Shown here in pieces: positions 33,872-46,149 of a DNA stretch of 64,000 nt. Under the pieces are notes generated by a model. That model saw only the letters and a list, made by a program, of their open reading frames with translations. It ran no database searches and was not told the origin of the DNA. Positions within the stretch are counted from its first letter, which is position 1, and the number at the start of each line of letters is the position of its first letter. A program made the translations under genes and the position numbers. The DNA comes from Laccaria trichodermophora (lineage: Eukaryota > Basidiomycota > Agaricomycetes > Agaricales > Hydnangiaceae), in NCBI GenBank assembly GCA_018417955.1, contig JACTVC010000038.1:1-64000 (forward strand), read 5' to 3'.

Positions 33872-36100
33872 TCAGCGTCTCTGGTTCTGCGCATTTAACC
33901 ACGCCTTCTCCAACTGGTTTCGGGTGAACTGCAAATTATGCATGTCGTGGGACTTGGTATGGTAACCCCGTTCACTGCTCGTGCGCACAGCTAGCCTCAG
34001 CAGGTCTGAGAACTTTTCCTTTGTGAACTGCAGCCCCCGCGCATATCGTACCCTATTGAAGAAAGCGGGCCAAGTTTCCACCTTGTAGATTTCCTTAATT
34101 TCGTCCACCATGCTTTCAGGCAGTTCTGGTTCCGCGAACCCGTAGTTCTCATCAAGGCGAGAGATGCCAGTCTGACCGTACGTCTTGATGAACAAGTCGA
34201 CGAAGGTGATTTGGAACATCATGAGGCGGAGGCTGGTCTTCGATTTGGAAAAGGTGGTTGCGAGGCGGTACTCAGAGACTCCTTGTTCAAGGACTTCCAG
34301 CTGCGGGGCGTCCTTAAGAACCCATCGAACATTGCGGATGATAGCTTCTTCCAGAAATGGACCGTTGAGAATAGCCCAAGTGATGGGTGGACCTTGATCG
34401 GCAGACGGAAGGATGAGGACAAGCATAACCAGGACTATGAGCTCGCCCAAGTCTGGAACCTGGGCCTTGACGCGGGATGCAGGCTGGTGGATGAAGCGTC
34501 CGAGTCGGGCTGTGGCATCGCGGAGGATGAGGGGGTTCTTGCGGCAAAGGCAGATAAGCAGGTGGAAGAGATGGCAGTAGGAGATGACGGCCTTTTCCGA
34601 AGCGTGAAGGAGCGTCGGCTGGGCATAACCCGACCTGGAGCGCGAAGTGATCAGGACGTCGTCGCAAGACTTCATCAATGACACAACTATGTTATTCATC
34701 ATTTTGTAAATGATACCTACGGACTCGTGTGGTTGACGAGGAACAGACGACTTCGGCCTTGGATTTTTATTGTGCTTCGCCTGAATGCGTTCCTCGACAG
34801 CACGAACATCGTTGTCCAGGGCAACCAAGTGAGACCAAATGCTGCTATGCGCCCGCTCAAAGTGAGCGCGGTTGAAAGCTAACGGAAGAAAGTATTTGAA
34901 GGCCCTCTTTTCAATGCTAATTCGAACATTGTGGCGATTAAATGCCTCCATGCTGAGCCAGTCGAAATCGGATGACAAGATACGTGGACCCTCAGCGAAT
35001 GCGACACCGACACCGAGGACGCAATCACGGAGTGGAATTCGCAAGAAGAAACATCGTAGCTCTCGGCTGAGAAGAATGTGATGAGATGAGACAAGCTCTC
35101 GAAAGCGAGGGTATGCTTTCCCAAAAGAAATGACGGATTCCGAAGTTAGTTGCAAAGCAATCTCGGCCAGAACGTCGTCGTTTAACATGCCAAGTTGACA
35201 CACGGTGGGGGGCCTGGACAAGGCGAAGAGGTACGAGTCGTCCTTTGAGGCCTTTTCCAAACCTCGCTGAAGGTGAGGAAAGTCCTCTGAACCATATTGG
35301 CACTTCTTACATTGCCAACGAGAGATTTGTGACAATGTAGACGACCAGCGCGGGTTAGGCTGCTCGAATTTATGCAACCTGTCAGGATGGGCACTGCTTC
35401 CCTTCGTTGTATGAATGACAGGTGCAGGAGTCGAGTATTCGGCGAGCTTGGTTTCCGGAGTGTTATTGGCCTTCCAAAGCCTCTCCAAAGCCAGCTGATC
35501 GTTTTTCAAGCCACCACACGAGCAAAAATATTGGTCACGGCAACAGCCTTTCCAGGGCATTATGCTTCTCTGCACCATCTCGCTCTCCTTCATGTAGTTC
35601 GTGAGGATGTGGTCCCCAATCTCAACTGGATCCCCACCATAGTCCTGCTCGACCTTGGTGCTCGAGAAGAAGGTTAAGAATTGGAGGAAAAGACCACGAA
35701 GTGTCAACGCTGGAGAATAACCTCCGGTGTACCCAGTCCCATAATGATAAGATGTTTGCGGTTTCAACAAATCGCAGCAGATATAACTTCCGAAAAGGTT
35801 GGGGTGGTCTATATCGTGCACACTAGATGCGATGCGGGGAGGAGAAGACGGCTTGAAAATAATTTAGTCAAATCACTATGCACAAGCAAACGGACCGGGA
35901 CTCACCCATTCCTCTGGTAGCTCAACATCGAAATGCAATGCTAGGTCTTTCCAAGGGCCACTGGGCGGTATAAGCACGAGGCAGAATTTCCGGAGGTTTG
36001 CATCGTCAGTGAAGACGACAACGCCTGGGTACGGATTCTCATGAAGTTCGACGAGGTCCTGGTAAAGTCGAGAGAGGAGACGATGTTGGGTGGTGGTCAT
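33872..36100 (-). CDS. E2-like (UBC) domain fused to an F-box-like protein
   Basis: Two exons (36100-35906 and 35851-33872) join in phase to 724 residues. The first 150 or so residues form a ubiquitin-conjugating fold: TTTQHRLLSRLYQDLVEL, NPYPGVVVFTDDAN, ELPEEW, then the HPN tripeptide (about residue 81) and ICCDLLK, where the first Cys (about residue 90) aligns with the E2 active site; YTGGYSPALTLRGLF follows. Two Cys-rich patches come next (CCRDQYFCSC, CKKC). From about residue 285, LGMLNDDVLAEIALQLTSES looks like an F-box. The last 380 residues are helical and unfamiliar. Such a protein could combine ubiquitin transfer with substrate or SCF recruitment, but that is inference. A TATAAAAG box lies at about 36139-36146, roughly 40 bp upstream of the chosen ATG; an upstream start is possible. 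Confidence 0.7.
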
Positions 36101-36373
36101 CGCCACCAAGCCTGGCTTCCACACTGCAAATAAAGGTCTTTTATATGCCAAATGACGGGACCGTTGACAACTGACCCGTTGACGGCGTGACTCATGATGG
36201 TCATTGAATTGCTTTTTGAGTCACCCTGACTGTGAAGAGCAGGGAAAGTGTCAGAACGCAACGGGTGCAGGAATTCCTCACGTGAGCTTATCCTTCACAT
36301 CAATCGAGCTTTTGAGTGCTCCAGTTCGAGTCGAGCTCCCGTCCATATACCTCATTCGTTTTTTTTCTTGAGG
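36101..36373. promoter_or_regulatory. Divergent promoter region
   Basis: 273 bp separate the minus-strand E2-like gene and the plus-strand p34-like gene. A TATAAAAG box faces the E2-like gene. An AT-rich TCGTTTTTTTTCTTG tract lies just before the plus-strand ATG. Confidence 0.5.
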
Positions 36374-38137
36374 ATGTCGTCCGGGAACGACCAAAGTTGT
36401 AGAATTCTCGTCGTATCGTCATCTCTCCTGCAAGCCACTTCGTTCATCCAAAGTTTGTCACCCCCTGAACGATCCAGACGATCACTCGAGCGCGTTTCCA
36501 ACAGGTCTATCGGCAATCTCTACCAATAAAACATCGAGTCCTTTTCTGCTTGAAACCCTAGATCTGTCTTCAACATCACTCACAATCCCATGGTCGATAA
36601 CCAATCGATACTACACCGCAGACGTCCATTTCGCGGCGCATACATTGGAAAGTGTAACCAGCCACCACGTCCACGGTGTCCCAGCTGTGATATTTGTATG
36701 GGCTGATGGCGAGGTCGGTCACCTTCATTCCCAATGCCACACACACTTTCCTTTCGTCTATGTGTGCATCTTTGTTTGCCGGCTCTATACTAAACCAGGT
36801 TACGCGTAGCCGTATGAACAACACCTGGATTTTCTGTCCCATATCATCAAAGAAGCGGAACCCGAGGTGTCTCTAGCTGTGAGGATCCAGCGGGATGGCG
36901 TTCTGGACGTCATCGCAAATGGGACAACAAAGGATGAAGAAAATGCGAACATTGACGGCATTCTCATGTCATATGGATTTGAGTACATCGATGCCACTGG
37001 ATTGATTCCGCCTCAACGGAATACTAGAAATGTTGATCGTGACGACATTGAGGACGACTCCGATGGTGTGTTTTCTGTCTCTTTCATGACAGCTTTTGGA
37101 CTTAACGAACCAACAACACCCTGATTTAAAAATTAGGCATACCACATCTACCTCGTGTTTTGGATGCGCTGAGCACAGTGATGTGGACGTCAATGACGCA
37201 GAATAAATCTCCCGACATTCCGGAGGTCATGAAAGGCGTCAAGTATAGAGGGCAATATTCTACACTTGAAGAAATTATCAACCGAGATCCAGCCGACCTC
37301 ATTGCTGCCTTGGAGGAGGTGACGAACGAGCCGATTGGCTTGAAAGATAAGGATCTGGTTAAGAAAAACGAAGCATTGCTGGCCGAGCTTCGGGCCACGT
37401 CGGACACTTGGCAAAGTGCTGGTGGCGGTGACGCATGGCAATACGCTGCTAGCTCAGGGCATATCGTGTCGTCACCCACTGATATGGAAACCATGTCCCC
37501 GTTTGGAGTCCTGGCCGAAAGCTCAGCGAATGAAGATCGCAAAGTCTCTGTAGGATTCGACGACGATTTTACGGTGTTTGTGTCTGCCCCAGCACCATTA
37601 GAAACGATTCAAGAGGCATCAGGACTGTCGACACCAGAGCTATTCCATGGTCCGTCAAAAGGTCTGGCGCCCGTTGACGCTGGCGATTTTTACCGGTCAT
37701 TGGGCTCCGTTTCCGACTTTGGGGGTAGTGAAGACGAGAGATACACGGAGTTAGATGACAGTAATGATTTCGGTGATCCCAGCGACTTGAAGACCCCGAA
37801 ATCCAAAGACGATGATAGTATGCCAACAGAAACGGAAATCAGAGAGACATCGTTACGAATATTTGGAGCTCCCGTCCTTTCCCGCTTGCATATACAACGG
37901 GCTGATGCTTCAACACCAAAAGCTGAAATTGCGGACTCCCTCACGCCTGAACAATTTACCTCTGGCATTGACGATCCATACGATATGGAGTCGTTTGATC
38001 TTACAAAGGTGCTAGGGGCATTGCAGCAATTCAAAAGTGAGATAGCTGGAATGGACAACGAGGATGAAAGGCGCAAGGCTGCAGCCAAAGTCGCACTTGG
38101 GTTGGTCTATGGACTCGAAGGGGGAATAGAGCAGTAA
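36374..38137 (+). CDS. Alpha/gamma-adaptin-binding protein p34 (AAGAB/IRC6-like)
   Basis: Four exons (36374-36452, 36505-36713, 36810-37065, 37137-38137) give 514 residues in phase. The N-terminal half resembles the pseudo-GTPase domain of this family: SCRILVVSSSLLQATSFIQ in place of a P-loop, WSITNRYYTADVHF, VPAVIFVW, and GFEYIDATG near its end. After exon 3, PHLPRVLDALSTVMWTSM fits the family closely. A long acidic Ser/Asp-rich middle leads to a C-terminal helix (SFDLTKVLGALQQFKSEIAG, DERRKAAAKVALGLVYGL), also conserved. In animals AAGAB helps assemble AP-1 and AP-2 clathrin adaptors in the cytosol; IRC6 is the yeast relative. Exon 3 was chosen to begin after GCGTAG, which restores the frame. 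Confidence 0.8.
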
Positions 38138-38745
38138 TTTTTTAGCCTTTCCAGCGGTTCCTGGCGATGACATGCCGGTTGAGAGGTTGGCGATGTTTTC
38201 TGATGCCATCGTGCAATTGATTATTGAGGTATTTTGGCAAGGTGTCATGACGGTTTTCGCCAGGAACATCCAGGAGTGATGGTCTTGAAAGATATAGGAA
38301 CGACATACTAAGAGTGCCAGCCTGCAAGTATAAGTAAGGCCTGATGTTAAAAGGTGTTCGTGAAGAATACCAAATCCGGACTGTCCGGACTCCGGACCGT
38401 GATGAGACTTGCCTGATAAGGTAATTGGATGATCGGTTCCTCTGGTCAATAATGATATGATGGCTGCAAGCACAGTTTCTTCCAGGCTTGGATCAAACGG
38501 GATCCAGCAATCAACGTGAATCAACTTCTGTGTCTGCCATGTTCTTGGCCGACAATCTCAAATTCCTTTATTCCTCTTCATAGCAGTCTACTTGTCGGAC
38601 AACAAACTTCCGCTTCAATCTGGAGCAACCTCGGCAGTCCCTTTATCCCATTCATTCCTGACCCATCACTTTTTCTCACTTTTCTACTGCTCCTCCGCCA
38701 TAGCTCTTCTCTTCGAGCGCCCCTGTCTTGCGAACTATCGTTGAC
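38138..38745. other. Intergenic, p34 to methyltransferase
   Basis: About 600 bp without a supported gene. The final 150 bp are rich in C and T (CCTGTCTTGCG, CACTTTTTCTCACTTTTC), as is usual upstream of fungal transcription starts. Confidence 0.5.
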
Positions 38746-41700
38746 ATGTCATATCATGGGTCACTTTCCGATGCGCTTCAGTTAGAATCTTCATCGCATC
38801 GTCCTTCTAACATCATTCCCCAGAAATCATCTCGGGCGCCTTCTGTCGAATCCCTTCAACACTCACAAACCTCTCAAACACTTAGAAAAGTACGTTCGAC
38901 GTATGCTCTAGCGCATTCGCCCACTTCACCTCCTGATCCCACCGCAACATTGCAACGTCTGCCCCGCAATTCAGCCCGTGGAAGTGGGTTCTTCGCAGAT
39001 CCGGGTCGTAAATTCATGCCAAAGAGTCGGCCATCTACTGCGACTGGTTCGCCGGAGGAGCTAACTTCATGGGACCGTCATTCAGCTACAGCCGAGCGTA
39101 CACGGTCAACTGCACCATCCATTCGGTCCAGAGCTTCGTCTACCGCACTTAGCTCCCTCTCAACGGGGCGAGTGGAGGATGTTACTCCTTGGGAGCTTCA
39201 TCCTGGCCCTATGAACCACCCTGGTTCAACACCCCTTTTTACTATGCCTAGATCGACCTTGGTGCAGTCAACTAGACCTATAGAGGACGTCACTCCATGG
39301 GAACTGCACCCCCTTCCCTCCGACTCGACACCGGAAAGGTCTCATAGCGTATCTTCTTCCCCGCCGCCTTCTGCCGTACGGTCTGCTCGGTCACCCTCCA
39401 ATGCTACCTCTGTGTCTGTTCGATCAATTCGTTCGACCGCCACTGGGCCAACGGAAGATGTCACTCCATGGGAGCTCCATCCTGGGCCTATATATGAGGA
39501 AGACTTGTCCGCTCCTGATTTGCCCTCTCCTATGCCCTCCATCTCCCAACATTCCTTTCACACGCCATCTGTGCGATCTCGTCGCTCATCAACTGCAACA
39601 GGGCCGACAGAGGAGGTCACACCTTGGGAACTTCATCCTGGTCCCGATGAGACGATACCCGAGGATGACCGCCCCCTTTCCCCACGCCTTGCCCGCCCGC
39701 TATCTAATCCTCCGTCTGTTCGCGTGCCGTCTGTAAAATCGCATCGGCAGTCAACAGCTACAGGACCCACAGAAGAAGTTGCTCCATGGGAATTGTATCC
39801 GGACCCGCCAAGTGATGCGACGTATTCTGCCCCCACGCATCCACGCCTCCCTCGCTCTACCGCACCATCTCTTCGATCTCACCGTTCTGCCGGAGCAGGA
39901 TTTACAGAGGAGGCCACACTCTGGGAAATTCACCCTGGCGGAACCATACATGAAGAACCGCTGAGTATGAATTCAAGAAAGGCATCCTTTGCAGGCTCAG
40001 TAACAACGCCTTCGGTTAAATCACATCGCTCGACAGCGACTGGCCCTATGGAAGAGGTCACTCCTTGGGATCTTCACCCGCCCGGAATAATCCCCGAGGA
40101 AGAAGTGCATCAGCCACCAACATCTGCTTCTACGCGTTCACTACCAATCAGATTCACCGCTCACTCTCTCATATCTCACCGCTCAAGAGCCACGGGCCCT
40201 ACTGAAGAGGTCACTCCATGGGAGCTTCATCCAGCCGGAACCATACCCGAAGAGCCCACCCAAGGTGTCACTCGTTTGGAGTTACATCCTGTTGTAAGTT
40301 CAGAGGCGCTCAAGAAATCAATATCGACTCGCTCACTGACAGCAACCTCTGTAACATCACATCGCTCTACAGCAACAGGTCCAATAGAGGATGTTACTCC
40401 GTGGGAGCTTCACCAGCCAGGGACAATACCTGAAGAGACCTTCGACACGTCTGCACCCACTTCCTCCTCTCCACTTGATGAGAAATCCAATGTATCAGGA
40501 GGTGTGACGCCATCGCCAGGCCATCCAGAATCTCCTGGCCAAACTATCGAAGAATCTCCCTTGCCGCCACAGACCCTACCGCCCCAACCCGCTCGTTCTA
40601 TGACACTTCCCTCTCGCTCTACTACTACAGGACCTAAAGAGGAAGTTACCCCTTGGGAACTTCATCCCGATCCTACTTCAGAACAAGGTCTTGAGCCACC
40701 ACCCAATCAGGAGGTCATAGGTCGTCCTCGCAACTCGCTGCAGATGACGGTGGCTCAGCTTCAAGAGGTTACGCCATGGGAGCTGCACCCTGTGCCCTCA
40801 ACCCAGGGAGGTCAAAAGGCGCCAGAACCTGCCGTAAGTCAATCTATCTATTTTTCCGTTACGTTGCCCGCTTTTTGCACAAATATGGATGGTTGTTGGT
40901 TTGTCCATTTCCGGACCGCCGGCATGTTGCTCATTCTTGTGAAATTCATATCCCGGAGTTCTTAAAGCTCTAGACTTCTATCTTGTCTGTCTGCTCATGG
41001 CCACGCTGATCATTCCCTCTTTTCCCCCTCGTTCCCTCCCTTCACAGGCTCGGGCTTCCACCTCCACAGCGAACAAGTCCCCTCCAGATCCCGATCTAGT
41101 TCAAAGACGCAGCACTAACAGCAAACCTCATAAAGCCAGGACCCACCCACACCCAACCAACGAGTCCCATCAAAAGGACACTTCATCTATAAAATCGTTC
41201 AAGGCTACCACCAGCTCCTCATCGCACGCTATGCCCTTGCCAAAGACACAAGCTGCTGTGCCCCAGATGCCATCGAAAAGCTCATCGACCGAGGGAAAGA
41301 GTAGTGAGCGACCTGTGCACTTTGTGGTTAAAGGTGCACGGCATGCTTTGGCTGATGGGGGGATAAGCCCTGGGCAGAAGCACCATGCATACCCCCGGGA
41401 CGTTGTTCCTTACCCGAGGAGCTATGAGCAGGAAGTCATTGATTTGTGAGTTTTTGTTGCGATTCTCTTATCTTGGAGTTGTTTTGAAGTGGTGGTGCCT
41501 GATCATATGTGCCTGACTGTGGGGTTTCCCTGATTATACTCTACCCATTCATTCTTATCTTTCACCTTTTTTTTTCCGCGTAACTTTCGCCATTGGCTTT
41601 CTCTACCACACATACCCGAATTCACAATCCACCTCAACATCACCTTTTACTGACGTTTTTGATGGTGGCGTGCAGAGACGTATGGGAAACGGTGTTTTGT

Positions 41701-44535
41701 CAAGACCTATGCGAGAGCCTCACCTGGCATGTGTTTGAAACACCACCAGAAAAGGTGTACGTTCTTTCCACAGCCATCATCTAACGCATCAAGTTTTGAC
41801 TTGTTTCTTTGAACACTTATTTAGCCTTGAGATTGGATGCGGTGCGTCCCATTTGCTTTATGACGACACAGGGTTTGATCGCCTTGCATGTTTTCAGGGA
41901 CTGGTACATGGATATTGAACTGTGCAAGATCTTGGAAGGTTTGTTCCTTTTCTGAATGTCCGCGTTCGTAGGAGCGCTGATATAGCTTGATGTTGTAAAG
42001 GAAACCAAATTTGTTGGTAAGTCATCCAGTAAATTCAAATATGCGGCCTCTTTCATGATACCCGTAATCTATAGGCCTTGACATTGTTCCCCTATTTCCC
42101 AACATGCCACACATCTATCCACCTGACTTGGAAAAGAGAATCACATGGGTGCAAGGAAACTTGTACGTCGTTGTTATCTTTAAACTCTGCAGCATTTGCT
42201 CAAAATTTAAATTTGAAGGCTTGAAGGACTTCCTTTTCCAGACCAGGAGTTTGATTTCGTGTATGTGCTTACCATTGCACTTTCTCGTTTGTGTTTTTAT
42301 TTAAAAGCGTGTCAGGCATATCAAAAGAATAGCTCTCGGAGTTCCGGAAGACAAAGTGGGTCACTTGCGTTCTTTTTGTCTTCGTTCGTGTGATTGCTTA
42401 CTACCGTACCCAGTGGGATGCTCTCTTTGATGAAATCTCGCGTGTGATGAAGCCTGGTGCTGCTTTCGAGGTACGGCAATCATTTTGAATGACGGGGGAA
42501 CTCAGAACTCAAACTTCTATCTTTACTTTCAGATGATTGAGGAGGATCTGTTTTTCCCTGGAAGACCAGCGGACAGCGACGGAGAATCGGATCACGAGAG
42601 CGAGATTGAGTCGCCAACTTCTCGACGGAACTCAGTCGGAGCCGCAATAACCAACGGTAAAGACACGGAGGAAGTTTGTGAAACGTCAAGCTCTTGGTCT
42701 CCTGCTACGCCTACCACAAGTACACCCCAGTCGCCCCTGCAGCCAGGCTCACCTGGTCAACCGCATCCTACTTCGTTCTCGAGCAGTCTTAAGAAAGATA
42801 ATGCAGTTGCGTCCACTACTCCCCCCAACTCTCCACCAACCGTTATAACCATGGTCCCACCGCACTCCCGCTCAAGCAATCGTCCCCTGCTATACGTGAA
42901 GACAGCGAAGCCAAATCATAGTCCTTACGGTCATCTCCAGCTCGTGGGTTTAGGAGCTCCACGACATCAATCGTCGTTGTTTGGAGGATCGGCTATTTCG
43001 TTAATGGGTTCGATGGGCCATGTTTCTTCAGAGACAGATAGTCACCTTCCCAAGCGACCAAGATCCTCCTCAATTTTCAATTCTAGCACTTCCACCAACC
43101 CGACGATGAGTGATTCTAACTCGCCACAAAACTTGCGGTCACCGCCAGTTGCGGAGAGTGTCAACGGTACTGGCCCATCGAAGATGACACCCTTCTTGTT
43201 TAGGACGCTATCCAAGGCACCGATGAATCCAAGAGACCATTCCCTATTGGAAATTATTTATAATGAGATGCTCGCATCCAGGTTTATTAATATTTCCCCG
43301 CTTTCGTTACTCACGACCTATCTAGAATATCATTTTAAAGGTAAGTTTTGCGCCCGACTTTGGAAATCCCATGTCACATCTCCATTACAGATACACGGAC
43401 ACACCCTCCTCTGCGGTATACATTCCCCCCCATGCCTGTCAAGTCTTGTGCTTGTGACGCCTCAAGCGTTCAACGGGATGCGAACTCTGATGATTCTGAC
43501 CTCGAAGAGGAAGGCAGTCCCAATCGGTCTCAGTCGTATAGAACGAGAAACTCGCTAGGGCCAGACCTGCACAGTAGTCACAAGTTATCTGGGCAAAGCA
43601 TCTTTCACCACACATCACCATATGTCACTCTCGACGGAGCACGCAGCCCTGCCTACTCCCCTTCGACGAAAGCCGTTTTTCCGATGAAGAAAAATAATGA
43701 TGGCAAGGTGGAATACAACAGGAGAACACAGTCCAGGCTTCCCAATCAGACATTGCATATCGATCTCAGAACCCTCAATCTCCACCTCGCTATTCGAGTG
43801 AAAGAGATCCTCGCATGTTCGGAGTCTATGTGGGAATGGGTACTGGAGTATCAGGCGAAAGTTCAAGCACAAGAGAAACTCGGTAGACCTAGGCCAATTT
43901 CACTTGAAGCATCCCATCCCGGCATATCACAAACGTCCATCGTTTCGGGGAATAGTTCCACTTCGAATGAATCAACGAAAGGCGCTCTTCTGGAGATAAC
44001 TCGGGACGACTTTGACTACATCCTGAGCAATTTTGAGCTGTACGTTTTCTGTGACCTGGTTGTTTCTATTTCACTCAACTTTCATTGTAGAGATATGCAA
44101 GATCAGATTTCGCTTGGCCGTGCCCTCAAAGAACGCTTCTCTTGGTCTGTTCTTTCGTCATCACCATCTATTAATCGCAAGGCATTCAATGCTGCTTGTG
44201 AAAAGTATGATCAATGGGTGGCGCAGCAGCGCCAACAAACGTCTTCCCACTCTTTCCGCCACGTTCATGATCACCACTCGAGCAACCCCCTCTCTAATTC
44301 TGACAAGGTTTCAGACAATCCCAACACAATCAACTCTCGGGATGGCATGGCGCGCAATCAATCCATCTCGTCACCTACGGGAGAGGGAGAATCGTTGAAA
44401 CTTACTCCCTTACCGCATGATGCAACTGTCCATTTCGCATCAACTTCTCCAACGGCAAGTGGTCACTCGACCGTCCCTTCACCGACACAGAGATTGAGTC
44501 GGTCCGTGCGCGTCTTTGTCGCGTGGAAGGTGTAA
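38746..44535 (+). CDS. SAM-dependent methyltransferase with TPWELHP-repeat N-terminus
   Basis: Thirteen exons give 1,589 residues in phase (38746-40833, 41048-41445, 41676-41756, 41825-41841, 41898-41938, 42002-42017, 42075-42162, 42219-42260, 42316-42355, 42414-42470, 42533-43340, 43391-44039, 44091-44535). Exon 1 encodes about 700 disordered, Ser/Pro/Thr-rich residues with about twelve copies of a motif like TGPTEEVTPWELHPGP, spaced 30-70 residues apart. A class I methyltransferase domain follows: VLEIGCGTGTWILNCA (SAM loop), FVGLDIVP, WVQGNLLEGLPFPDQEFDFV and RVMKPGAAFEMIEEDLFFPG. It is spread over nine small exons, two of only 16 and 17 nt. The C-terminal third is Ser-rich, with a conserved helical patch (LHIDLRTLNLHLAIRVKEIL). 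The substrate is unknown. The ATG at 38746 was chosen over an upstream TTG. Confidence 0.8.
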
Positions 44536-46149
44536 AAATATGTCGCCACGTTCATAACGGTGGTTCCTCAACGACTCATGGATAGACGACATGTATCACT
44601 TTCTTGCGGTCTTGGTTTTATTGCGCGATAAAAGGAGCAATGCCAACTTTGCCGAGGGGAGATCCAGGAACTTCCTTTCCTTTTATATTTCGACTGTATC
44701 CGTCGTTTTAGGATATGTTTTACAACACGATCGACAACCCAGGAAGGTAGATGTATTTCCTTTCTTGTTTTTATGCGTGCATCTCAGTTGTAGCAACAAT
44801 ACCAACGTCACATTTTTATTTTAACGTTATTACATTGCACAGGCTCAATCATTGTAATCCATCATGCACATTGCAATCTACTTCTAATCCTGGCCCCTTT
44901 TATCTGCCCATTTTTTTCAAGCTCATCCAAGTCTTCAACGTTCAACTCCCATTCGTCGCGAGCCCCCCCTCATCATCTGACGTTCCTGAAGTGCTCCCAC
45001 ATGACCTGGCCATCATCAAAACGGTATGTTCTCCCTGATGCTGCGGGTGCGTATTCTGATTGACTTTTACTCAGCTTAGTCCCACTTTTCTATTAATCTA
45101 CAGAGTCTTCTGATTTCCCTTGGCCCTCGAGCTCCCTCTGATGACATACCACGCAAGTTTGGTGTGTGGCCCCAACCCCACCGGCGTATCACATCCGAAG
45201 CGCAGGTTCCACTCGGGACTTGTACAGAGAACTGGAAGATGCGGCACGACTTCCAGTGACGCGCAGCTCCTACAAGAGCGTCTGGGAACACACGCACGAA
45301 TCGGAAATTGACGACATAGATCATAAGCATCTAACGGGGCGCTCACATCTTTAGATCTGATGTATCTTTATCACCCACCCCGGCGAAATTCCGCCACCGA
45401 TTCCGAGAGGCTCGCAAGCGGACTTGAAATCTTTGGACATGGGATTGATCGCTGAGATGACACAGTGGGTGACAAGAAATAAGCTTTCCATGCTGAAGCG
45501 CGCGGTTATAGAGTGCCTCAACTTCGGATCGAAAGTAGGACTGTAGGACGACAAAAGGACAATTGATAAGGAGTTTGAAGAACCGCCACCACTTCGTCAA
45601 CGTGTCAGGGATTCCATTTGTGGTGTTGACAGCTCGTCAGACTTCAATCGTGCACACGACCAAGACTACAAAGTCGACGATCGTCTGACGCTTGAGATTC
45701 AGGGTGAACACCGCTTTCGCCTCCTAGATCTAACCAAGGGTTTTTGCTTTCGCTCAAAGTCGAAGTAAGAATACAGTTTCAACATACTGATTGAGCTAAC
45801 GTACACGTCTATTCAACACTACACTGCCAGCTAAAAAAAGATATCGTTAGGAAGAGACAACTAAATTTGCAGAAGTATGTACACCAAAAAACAAAGCCCA
45901 ATGTCCATGCTGGGTGTATCATACCATACCTACATACACGTGTCGAAAGGAGTTGAGATCGTAAGGCTTCGTATCAAACAGAGGCAACGGGTGAAAATTA
46001 CACGATCGACTTGTTAATCAAATGATAGAGGCGGGGGGAAGCATAAAGAGGAAGAGAAAGGCAGAACAGCTAAAGAAATGGTTAGAAAAAAGTGGACTGA
46101 TGCAAAGTGACCCAGCAACAAAGAGTAATGAAAGAGGAGTCGATTCTTC
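44536..46149. other. Intergenic between two converging genes
   Basis: About 1.6 kb between converging 3' ends. Short frames near 45076-45600 on both strands overlap each other and show no recognisable domain. I see no RNA gene or mobile element here. Confidence 0.5.

Noticed and set aside
34185..34681. Plus-strand ORFs opposite the E2/F-box-like gene
   Set aside because: They are shadows of a long conserved minus-strand exon.
45076..45600. Small gene between the methyltransferase and MADS genes
   Set aside because: Several overlapping frames on both strands have similar length and none has recognisable motifs.
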